DNA of 8,094 nt from CAIPAT01 sp037144075 (GTDB lineage Bacteria > Verrucomicrobiota > Lentisphaeria > Victivallales > Victivallaceae). The stretch spans positions 1 to 8,094 of the forward strand of contig JBAWXM010000244.1 in NCBI GenBank assembly GCA_037144075.1, given 5' to 3'. Numbering within the stretch: position 1 is the first letter of the stretch; each line of letters starts with the position of its first letter. Shown here one piece after another: positions 1-5,262 of the stretch. Made by a program: the position numbers and the translations under genes. The notes under the pieces were generated by a model, which was not told the origin of the DNA, searched no databases, and was given only the letters and a program-made list of their open reading frames with translations.

Positions 1-1
1 G

Positions 2-18
2 ATCCCGCCCTGCGGGAT
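2..18. repeat. perfect hairpin at window edge
   Basis: ATCCCGC and GCGGGAT form a 7-bp stem around the loop CCT. No T-run follows it on either strand, so I do not call it a terminator. It directly abuts the short tandem repeat at 19-98 and may be part of the same repeat family. Its role is unknown. Confidence 0.5.
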
Positions 19-98
19 AAAACGGGCTGTTCTCTGTGTTCTCCGTGTCCTCTGTAGTGAAAACAGGCTGTTCTTTGTGTCTTTGTGACTTTGTGGTT
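19..98. repeat. two diverged tandem units of about 40 bases
   Basis: Unit one (19-59) and unit two (60-98) both begin AAAAC-(G/A)GGCTGTTCT and continue with a run of T-, G- and C-rich triplet-like words built on TGTG, before a new AAAAC at 99. They differ at several bases and by two in length. Text of this kind recurs between genes in many environmental bacterial genomes, but I cannot name a family. No coding frame is supported. Confidence 0.55.
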
Positions 99-118
99 AA
101 AACGGTTCTGCACAAGGC

Positions 119-246
119 ATGTCCAGAATGAGGGCAGGGGGTGTCCAAAATGGCTGTTTGGGAGGGTTATGCTCCGTCATAACCGGGATCGGGAAACGGT
201 TGCGACAGAGCGCAACCCTCCAGGAAAACCGGTATGTCCAGAATGA
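119..246. repeat. hairpin block flanked by 13-bp direct repeats
   Basis: The word ATGTCCAGAATGA occurs at 119-131 and again at 234-246. Between them are two neat hairpins with 7-bp stems and 6-base loops: GGTTATG/CATAACC at 165-184 and GGTTGCG/CGCAACC at 198-217. An alternative outer pairing, GGAGGGTT (161-168) with AACCCTCC (214-221), would enclose both. A variant of the flanking word, TGTCCAAAATG, lies at 142-152. The arrangement resembles a small palindromic intergenic element with target-site-like duplications, but the direct repeats may simply belong to the dispersed 11-base word seen elsewhere in the window. Confidence 0.55.
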
Positions 247-252
247 TAGTAG

Positions 253-265
253 CCCGCTGCGCGGG
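253..265. repeat. small GC-rich hairpin
   Basis: CCCGC and GCGGG pair around TGC. The sequence to the right (266-330) is a purine-rich stretch containing repeated AAGCAAGA- and GTTGAAA-like words. No T-run follows the hairpin, so it is not a terminator candidate. Confidence 0.4.
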
Positions 266-332
266 AGTTGAAAGCAAGAAAAGCAAGACAAGCGAGAAAA
301 GTTGAAAATCAAAGTAATAAAAAATGGAGTTG

Positions 333-469
333 TTATGCTCAACGGCTATCTAAAGTGTCGGAGTGAAAGGGGAAGTTCTAAAGGTCTAAATTGCGGGAGT
401 TCTAAAGTTTGAGAGAGCAGGAAAATTAAAACCATTATGCTCAACGGCTATCTAAAGTGTCGGAGTGAA
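333..469. repeat. pair of identical 35-bp direct repeats
   Basis: The 35 bases at 333-367 are identical to those at 435-469; both start TTATGCTCAACGG and end GTCGGAGTGAA. The period is 102 bases. The spacer contains a smaller direct repeat, AGTTCTAAAG, at 374-383 and 398-407. The second 35-bp copy is followed immediately by the word TGTCCAGAATG at 470-480. There is no coding frame across the pair, and only two copies are present, so it is not a CRISPR array. Confidence 0.75.
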
Positions 470-572
470 TGTCCAGAATGGGGGAGCCCGCGACTGCGGC
501 ATCGTCAAAATCTTTTTTTGGGGCATATTTTCGTCTTTCATTCATTTTTTATGAATAATCCAGGCTGGCGGC

Positions 573-600
573 TTGTAAATATTAATTTTTAAAATATTGT
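573..600 (+). promoter_or_regulatory. possible sigma70-type promoter for cbiM
   Basis: TTGTAA (573-578) and TATTGT (595-600) are spaced by 16 bases; each matches its consensus hexamer at four of six positions. The region is so AT-rich that such matches are expected by chance, so this is only a candidate. Confidence 0.2.
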
Positions 601-637
601 AATATTTTGTTTTAACATTATTCAGGGTGATCAAAAA

Positions 638-669
638 TCTGGATTTGAGTTAGAATTTAATTCTGGATT
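638..669 (+). promoter_or_regulatory. possible operator: palindrome between direct repeats
   Basis: The octamer TCTGGATT occurs at 638-645 and at 662-669. Between them is a 13-base palindrome made of AGAATT and AATTCT around a single T (652-664), overlapping the second octamer. The position upstream of the metal importer would suit a metal-responsive repressor site, but it does not match the NikR-type operator that I know. Function is inferred from position only. Confidence 0.25.
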
Positions 670-686
670 CTGTCTTCTGAATTCCC

Positions 687-704
687 GCAAAACGCGAGTT
701 TTGC
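687..704 (+). promoter_or_regulatory. leader hairpin with GCGA tetraloop
   Basis: GCAAAAC (687-693) pairs perfectly with GTTTTGC (698-704) around GCGA, a GNRA-type tetraloop that stabilises RNA hairpins. The neighbouring AATT at 680-683 and 705-708 could extend the helix past a CCC bulge. It lies 52 bases upstream of the cbiM start. There is no T-run after it, so an attenuator is not supported; it may act as a leader-stability element. Confidence 0.4.
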
Positions 705-756
705 AATTGGTTCTGAATACTATAAATAAATTGTTCAATTGCGGAGGTTAGGAAAA

Positions 757-1794
757 ATGCATATGGCAGATGCGCTGATTTCTCCAGCCGTTGGTACCGT
801 AATGCTGGCGGCAACGACTGGAATAGCGCTGTATTCGATAAAAAAAGTCCAGGATATGGATGACCATAAAGTACCGCTGATGGCGGTGATGGGGGCGTTT
901 GTGTTTGCCGCCCAGATGATCAACTTCTCGATTCCCGGCACCGGCTCCAGCGGACACCTCGGCGGCGGGCTGCTGCTGGCGATACTGCTTGGGCCGTATG
1001 CGGGTTTTCTGACGATGGCCAGCGTGCTTATCATCCAGGCGTTGTTTTTCGCCGACGGCGGACTGCTTGCCCTGGGCTGCAATATTTTTAACCTGGGCTT
1101 TTATCCGTGTTTTATTGTCTATCCGCTCGTTTACCGGATTCTGGTCAATCAAAAACCTTCTACTGCCAGGTTGTTTACCGGAACCTTGATCGCCGCCGTC
1201 ATCGGGTTGCAGTTTGGCGCGTTCAGCGTGGTGTTTGAAACAGTTGTTTCCGGCAGGACGGAATTGCCGTTCAGCGCTTTTGTCATGCTGATGCAGCCGA
1301 TACATCTGGCGATCGGCATCGTTGAAGGACTGGTTACGGCCTCCATCGTCGCGTTCGTATGGCGGGCCCGCCCGGAAATTATCGAGCATAATCAATCCGG
1401 CAACCGGTTATCAGTTTCACGAATTTTAACCGCTTTTGCGCTGGCGGCCATTCTGACCGGCGGCGTCCTGTCCTGGTTTGCGTCAACCCGCCCGGACGGG
1501 CTGGAATGGTCCATTGCAAAAGTGTCCGGCATGGAACAGCTTGAACGCAACGGTACCATTCATAAAGCATTGGCGGCGGTCCAGGAGAAAGTTGCTCTTC
1601 TGCCTGATTATTCTTTCAAAACCAGTCCGGAGTCGCATGCAATTGAACAGGCGCAGCAATGGCCTGCGGTAAATGGCGGAACCAGTTTTGCCGGGCTGAT
1701 CGGCGGCGTCATGACATTGCTGCTGTCCGGGCTTGCCGGGCTCGGCATTATGTATATTAAGAAGTTCAGAAAAGCCAAAGCGTTTATTGATTGA
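757..1794 (+). CDS. cbiM: CbiM/NikM-type metal permease with fused PDGLE module
   Basis: This is the substrate-specific membrane subunit of an energy-coupling-factor importer for cobalt or nickel. I start it at ATG 757 because GGAGG (743-747) lies nine bases upstream and because the family needs the N-terminal Met-His-Met-Ala-Asp; a TTG at 739 in the same frame would bury it. In NikM structures the amino end, His2 and a histidine near residue 67 bind the metal, and here His2 and His67 (in SSGHLGG) are both present. Hydrophobic segments fill residues 8-205. After a linker a further membrane helix (about 222-242) leads to PDGLE (246-250), and a last helix follows at about 310-335, as in CbiN/NikN partners. 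The 345-residue protein is therefore a CbiM-CbiN-like fusion. It is followed 30 bases later by cbiQ. Cobalt versus nickel cannot be decided here. Confidence 0.93.
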   Translation: MHMADALISPAVGTVMLAATTGIALYSIKKVQDMDDHKVPLMAVMGAFVFAAQMINFSIPGTGSSGHLGGGLLLAILLGPYAGFLTMASVLIIQALFFADGGLLALGCNIFNLGFYPCFIVYPLVYRILVNQKPSTARLFTGTLIAAVIGLQFGAFSVVFETVVSGRTELPFSAFVMLMQPIHLAIGIVEGLVTASIVAFVWRARPEIIEHNQSGNRLSVSRILTAFALAAILTGGVLSWFASTRPDGLEWSIAKVSGMEQLERNGTIHKALAAVQEKVALLPDYSFKTSPESHAIEQAQQWPAVNGGTSFAGLIGGVMTLLLSGLAGLGIMYIKKFRKAKAFID

Positions 1795-1824
1795 ATCTCT
1801 TACTGACAGGATGTTTTTAAACTC

Positions 1825-2643
1825 ATGCCGACTATCGCGGAATCTTTGAATAATATCAGGCTGCTGGATGAATTGTCCGGCCAGGCGACTCCTGTCCACC
1901 GTCTGCATCCTCTCGCCAAACTATTGACGACGCTCGCTTTTATTGTAGTAACAGTTTCATTCGGCAAATATGACCTGAGCGCGATGCTGCCGCTGATCAT
2001 TTATCCGGCGGCGTTGATGATTGCCGGCGATATTCCTTTCGCTCCGCTGTTCAAAAGGATGTTAATTATCTCCCCGCTGGCAATCGGTCTCGGCATTTTC
2101 AACCCGCTGTTTGACCGGGAGCCTTTAATCATGCTGCCATGGCTGCAAATTTCCGGCGGCTGGGTTTCATTCACTGTCATCATGCTGAAATTTGCGCTGA
2201 CGGCGCTGGCCGCATTAATTCTGGTGGCGACAACCGGCATTACGGGGATTGCCTGCGCGCTCAGAACGCTCAGGATGCCCAGAATCTTTGTCATGCAGCT
2301 TATTTTAACCTATCGTTATATTGCGCTGCTGCTGGAGGAGGTTGCCAGTATACTGCTGGCATATTCGCTGCGTGCGCCGTTCAGCAGGGGAGTACATTTC
2401 GGGGCATGGGGATCACTGTCGGGACAGCTGCTGATAAAGACTCATCTGCGGGCGCAGCGGGTCTATGATTCAATGCTGTGCAGAGGGTTCGCCGGGGAAT
2501 ACAATACCGGCGGCATGAAAAGGTTTTCTTTGCTTGACCTGACATATTCCGCCGGATTCACGTTGTTTTTTATCGTGGTCAGGACTGGGAATATTCCGGT
2601 CAGAATCGGCGCTTTAATTACGGATTTATACTCTATCAGTTGA
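1825..2643 (+). CDS. cbiQ: CbiQ-type transmembrane coupling (T) subunit
   Basis: This is the T component that links the metal-binding subunit to the ATPase in the energy-coupling-factor complex of the inner membrane. The 272-residue protein has hydrophobic segments at about 32-46, 52-68, 78-94, 115-140, 155-178 and 240-256. It also has the two cytoplasmic coupling signatures of the family: SLRAPFSRG (181-189) and LRAQRVYDSMLCRGF (208-222), whose Ala-Arg...Arg-Gly-Phe pattern contacts the ATPase. AGGA at 1808-1811 sits 13 bases before ATG 1825, a long spacing, but no alternative start exists upstream before an in-frame TGA at 1804. The last codons and the stop lie inside the left arm of the structured repeat that separates this gene from cbiO, so the C-terminal end (DLYSIS) may have been reshaped by that insertion. 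Confidence 0.92.
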   Translation: MPTIAESLNNIRLLDELSGQATPVHRLHPLAKLLTTLAFIVVTVSFGKYDLSAMLPLIIYPAALMIAGDIPFAPLFKRMLIISPLAIGLGIFNPLFDREPLIMLPWLQISGGWVSFTVIMLKFALTALAALILVATTGITGIACALRTLRMPRIFVMQLILTYRYIALLLEEVASILLAYSLRAPFSRGVHFGAWGSLSGQLLIKTHLRAQRVYDSMLCRGFAGEYNTGGMKRFSLLDLTYSAGFTLFFIVVRTGNIPVRIGALITDLYSIS

Positions 2644-2902
2644 AAATTTAACATAGACGAGTCGGATTGTGGATTGGATTTTTTCGATCCGACTGATTGG
2701 CGATATGAATATCGCCTGAAGGAGGAACGGAAAAATACAACCGCAAGACACTCGTCCCGCAATGACGGGATTGCGATCTTTTGAGTTTGGATTCGCACTC
2801 TTCGAGGCATTCGATACCCCGGTATCGGCAACCTCTCATAATACGAACCAATTCTCAAAATCTTCACAATCTATTTTAAATTTTCAACCTGATAGAGTAT
2901 AA
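2626..2902 (+). repeat. structured dispersed repeat, copy 1, between cbiQ and cbiO
   Basis: A terminal stem of 30 base pairs joins 2626-2656 to 2871-2902, with one mismatch (2652/2875) and one bulged base (2888). Inside are five hairpins: AGTCGGAT/ATCCGACT (2660-2694), GGCGATA-TGAA-TATCGCC (2699-2716), TCG-TCCCG/CGGGA-ttg-CGA (2752-2776), TTCG/CGAG (2792-2806) and CGATAC-CCCG-GTATCG (2812-2827). The core from CATAGACGAGT (2652) to about 2874 aligns at roughly 75% by hand with the reverse complement of 7831-8048. An alternative long-range pairing, ACGAGT (2657) with ACTCGT (2750), competes with the third hairpin. No frame across it looks coding. It could be a non-autonomous mobile element or a structured RNA; either way it should be transcribed with the cbi genes. 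Confidence 0.85.
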
Positions 2903-2903
2903 T
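2875..2903 (+). promoter_or_regulatory. promoter-like sequence at the element's right end
   Basis: TTTAAA (2875-2880) and a perfect TATAAT (2898-2903) are separated by 17 bases. Transcription would start near 2910, just inside or after the cbiO start codon at 2907, so it is badly placed for full-length CbiO. Because of the inverted repeat, the left arm carries a matching TATAAA reading outward on the minus strand. I treat this as a resemblance rather than a proven promoter. Confidence 0.25.
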
Positions 2904-2906
2904 CAG

Positions 2907-3680
2907 ATGAGTCATCATATAATCGAAGTTAAAAATCTGGATTATGTTTATCCTGACGGCAAGCAGGCGCTGAAGAACATTTCCTTCAGAGTCACGCATG
3001 GCGAGTCGGTCGGCATAATCGGCCTTAACGGAGCCGGGAAATCAACCCTGCTGATGCACCTTAACGGGGTATTGTTTCCGACCAGAGGCGAGGTCAGCAT
3101 CGGTGAAGTCGCGGTACATAAAAGCACGCTGCCGGAGATCCGCCGGCATGTAGGCTTTATTTTTCAGAACCCCGACGACCAGTTGTTCATGTCAACCGTT
3201 TATGACGATGTGGCATTCGGCCCGCGTAATTATAAACTGACTGAAAATGAAGTGGAGAAGCGGGTTTTAAGCGCGCTCGACACGGTCGGAATTGCCCATT
3301 TGCGCGACCGTCCGCCATACAAGCTGTCTGAAGGGGAAAAACGTTCAGCTGCAATTGCCTCAATTTTGTCCATGTCGCCGGATATTCTGGTGATGGACGA
3401 ACCGTCATCTTCGCTGGACCCCGGTTCCAGACGGCGGCTGATCAAGCTGCTGCATTCTTTCAAGCATACCCGGATAATCGCATCCCATGACCTGGATATG
3501 GTGCTGGAAATATGCGAAAGGACCATTGTCATTAAAGGCGGAGAAATCCTGGCCGATGATTCCACTCTGAAAATATTCAAGAATGAAGAATTGCTCACAA
3601 TAAGCGGGCTGGAAAAACCGTTCTGTATGCAGCAATGCCCCGTTTGCTCCGCCGGAAAGGGCGGTCTGAGGCCGGTATAA
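2907..3680 (+). CDS. cbiO: CbiO-type ATPase of the metal importer
   Basis: This ABC ATPase should power uptake by the CbiM-CbiQ complex on the cytoplasmic face of the membrane. In its 257 residues the motifs appear in order: Walker A GLNGAGKST (39-47), Q-loop Gln87 in FQNPDDQLF, signature LSEGEKR (140-146), Walker B ILVMDEP (160-166), D-loop SSLD (168-171) and switch His194 in IASHD. The signature has Glu where many ATPases have Gly; this position varies in CbiO proteins. The tail holds three cysteines (240, 244, 247), a possible metal ligand set. ATG 2907 has no good ribosome-binding site: only AGAG at 2894-2897, buried in the right arm of the preceding repeat. Translation may therefore depend on cbiQ ribosomes. 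The 263 bases between cbiQ and cbiO contrast with the 30 between cbiM and cbiQ. Confidence 0.95.
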   Translation: MSHHIIEVKNLDYVYPDGKQALKNISFRVTHGESVGIIGLNGAGKSTLLMHLNGVLFPTRGEVSIGEVAVHKSTLPEIRRHVGFIFQNPDDQLFMSTVYDDVAFGPRNYKLTENEVEKRVLSALDTVGIAHLRDRPPYKLSEGEKRSAAIASILSMSPDILVMDEPSSSLDPGSRRRLIKLLHSFKHTRIIASHDLDMVLEICERTIVIKGGEILADDSTLKIFKNEELLTISGLEKPFCMQQCPVCSAGKGGLRPV

Positions 3681-3707
3681 ATTTTACGTCTGCCGGACTC
3701 GAGGGGT

Positions 3708-3736
3708 TTAATTCTTTGAATGCATGTGTATATTAT
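3708..3736 (+). promoter_or_regulatory. possible promoter for the regulator gene pair
   Basis: TATTAT (3731-3736) matches the -10 consensus at five of six positions, with TTAATT (3708-3713) 17 bases upstream as a weak -35. It lies in the 128-base gap after cbiO. I see no convincing terminator for the cbi genes in this gap. Confidence 0.25.
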
Positions 3737-3770
3737 AAAAACGGGTTAGTTTGTCCGACAATAAATTTAG

Positions 3771-3783
3771 CTGCCCGAGGCAG
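3771..3783 (+). promoter_or_regulatory. short leader hairpin before the regulator gene
   Basis: CTGCC and GGCAG pair around CGA, 15 bases upstream of the ribosome-binding site GGAG (3798-3801). No T-run follows. It could affect message stability or translation, or be chance. Confidence 0.25.
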
Positions 3784-3808
3784 ATAGACTATTCGATGGA
3801 GAAGTTCT

Positions 3809-5236
3809 ATGGATCAGGATAATTATCCGGCGGCTCCAATTTTGATTGTGGATGATGAGAAAAATGCGCTGAAGAGTTACGAACTGGCATTTCTCAGCGC
3901 CGGAATCAACAACATTCTGACCTGCGAAAGCGGGATGTGCGCGCTGGAAATTCTCAGCTCGAAAGAAGTGGAACTGGTATTGCTGGATATGATCATGCCG
4001 AACATGTCCGGCGCCGAACTGCTGCGCCAGATAGTCCAGGATTATCCGGATGTTCCGGTTATTATGGTCACCGGCGTCAACAGCCTTGACAGCGCGGTGG
4101 AATGCATGCGGCTCGGTGCAATCGACTATCTGCTGAAACCGGTTGATCCTAACCGGCTGATCGCCCAGGTGAAAAACACCATAGAATTGCGGAAACTGAA
4201 GCGGGAAAACTATCTGCTGCAAAAACATCTGCTACTGGAAGATTCCGCTGACAGGCCGGAAGCCTTTGCCAGAATCAACACCCGGAACAAATATATGCTC
4301 GCACTGTTCCAGTACTGCAAAGCCATTGCCAGAAGCCGTCAACCCGTGCTGATCACCGGGGAGACCGGCGTCGGCAAGGAACTTTTCGCCCAGGCGCTGC
4401 ATAAGCTGTCCGGCTGTTCAGGAGAACTGGTTACAGTCAACATCGCCGGTCTGGACGACAATATTCTGTCAGACACTTTGTTCGGGCACAGGAAAGGCGC
4501 CTTTACCGGAGCGCTTAACAACCGGCCTGGCATGATCGAAAAAGCCAATGACGGCACTCTGTTCATCGATGAAATTGGCGACCTGAATATTGCTTCACAG
4601 GTAAAATTGCTGCGTCTGCTGCAGGAACGGGAGTATTCCCCGCTGGGTTCTGATACAGCCAGAATTTCGACCGCCAGAGTCATTCTGGCGACACACCGCG
4701 ACCTGGCGGAACTGCAGCGGGACGCAAAATTCAGGAAAGATCTATACTATCGTATTTCCACACATCACATCAGCATTCCGCCCCTGCGTGACAGACGCGA
4801 AGATGTTACGCTGCTGCTGAATTTCATGATAGAACAAATTTCACTGGAACTGAACAAGAAGCCGCCGCAATACCCGTCTGAACTGCTTACGCTGCTGAAA
4901 GCCTATCACTTTCCCGGCAACATCCGTGAACTAGAAGCTATGGTATATGACGCCATCAGCAGTCATAAATCTAAAATGCTTTCAACCAAAGTTTTTATCG
5001 AGCATATCTCAAGAAACTCCACGAACAGCCAGTTCAGTGACGATGCCCGGAAGAATTATCAGAATCTTGGGAACTGTTTTTCCGGGCTTTCCGCGCTGCC
5101 CACGCTAAAGGAGTCGGTTAAAATTCTCATCCAGGAATCTTTAAAACGGTCTGAAGGCAATCAGAGCATCGCTGCCAGAATGCTTGGAATTACGCCGCAG
5201 GCACTCAGCGCCAGGCTGAAAAATAATGGTGATTAA
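3809..5236 (+). CDS. NtrC-family sigma54 response regulator
   Basis: The protein is expected to activate transcription from sigma54 promoters once its receiver is phosphorylated. Domain order in 475 residues: receiver (about 9-125) with acidic pair D15/D16, phosphoacceptor D60 in LLDM, T88 and K110; a helical linker (126-145); AAA+ domain (about 155-390) with Walker A GETGVGKE (184-191), the sigma54-contacting loop GAFTGA (230-235), Walker B LFIDE (251-255) and arginine region FRKDLYYR (308-315); and a Fis-type helix-turn-helix (about 445-473, GNQSIAARMLGITPQALSARL). All the key residues I know of are intact, so it should be active. GGAG at 3798 is seven bases from the ATG. The receiver-Hpt gene follows after 26 bases, implying an operon and perhaps a phosphorelay. 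No clear sigma54 promoter (TGGCAC-N5-TTGC) was found in the window, so its targets probably lie elsewhere. Confidence 0.94.
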   Translation: MDQDNYPAAPILIVDDEKNALKSYELAFLSAGINNILTCESGMCALEILSSKEVELVLLDMIMPNMSGAELLRQIVQDYPDVPVIMVTGVNSLDSAVECMRLGAIDYLLKPVDPNRLIAQVKNTIELRKLKRENYLLQKHLLLEDSADRPEAFARINTRNKYMLALFQYCKAIARSRQPVLITGETGVGKELFAQALHKLSGCSGELVTVNIAGLDDNILSDTLFGHRKGAFTGALNNRPGMIEKANDGTLFIDEIGDLNIASQVKLLRLLQEREYSPLGSDTARISTARVILATHRDLAELQRDAKFRKDLYYRISTHHISIPPLRDRREDVTLLLNFMIEQISLELNKKPPQYPSELLTLLKAYHFPGNIRELEAMVYDAISSHKSKMLSTKVFIEHISRNSTNSQFSDDARKNYQNLGNCFSGLSALPTLKESVKILIQESLKRSEGNQSIAARMLGITPQALSARLKNNGD

Positions 5237-5262
5237 GGTATCGACATGCAAGGAAACAAATT

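Larger units (their letters stand above)
500..756 (+). other. AT-rich leader of the metal-transport operon
   Basis: This stretch has no gene and is strongly AT-rich around 570-620. It carries a hairpin ATTCAT/ATGAAT at 540-556, a short palindrome at 652-664, and a tetraloop hairpin at 687-704. I looked for a cobalamin-box sequence such as GCCACTG and did not see it, and I see no recognisable nickel-cobalt riboswitch. It most likely contains the promoter and untranslated leader of cbiM. Confidence 0.5.

Noticed and set aside
97..342. 81-codon minus-strand open frame at the left end
   Set aside because: It runs through hairpins and direct repeats, has low-complexity composition and shows no ribosome-binding site; it is a by-product of the repeat block.
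333..469. CRISPR array
   Set aside because: There are only two repeat copies with one spacer that itself contains repeats, and no cas genes in the window.
486..519. GC stem (CCGC/GCGG) followed by seven Ts as a terminator
   Set aside because: The T-run starts 13 bases after a stem of only four pairs, which is not the geometry of an intrinsic terminator.
561..585. Sigma54-type promoter (TGGCGG...TTG) before cbiM
   Set aside because: The spacing between the GG and the downstream TTG element is too short for a -24/-12 promoter, and the GC of the -12 element is missing.
500..756. Cobalamin riboswitch upstream of cbiM
   Set aside because: No B12-box-like word such as GCCACTG and no matching multi-helix arrangement was seen by eye.
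748..1395. 215-codon minus-strand open frame opposite cbiM
   Set aside because: It is a shadow of the GC-patterned cbiM gene, rich in Arg, Gln and His with no domain, while cbiM has clear family motifs.
2463..2867. Minus-strand open frame across repeat copy 1, and its counterpart at 7838-8038 on the plus strand
   Set aside because: They share an RYSYR-like segment only because both read the antisense of the same repeat. Indels of 5, 1 and 1 bases shift frame locally, nucleotide identity exceeds protein identity, and the hairpin pairing is what is conserved.
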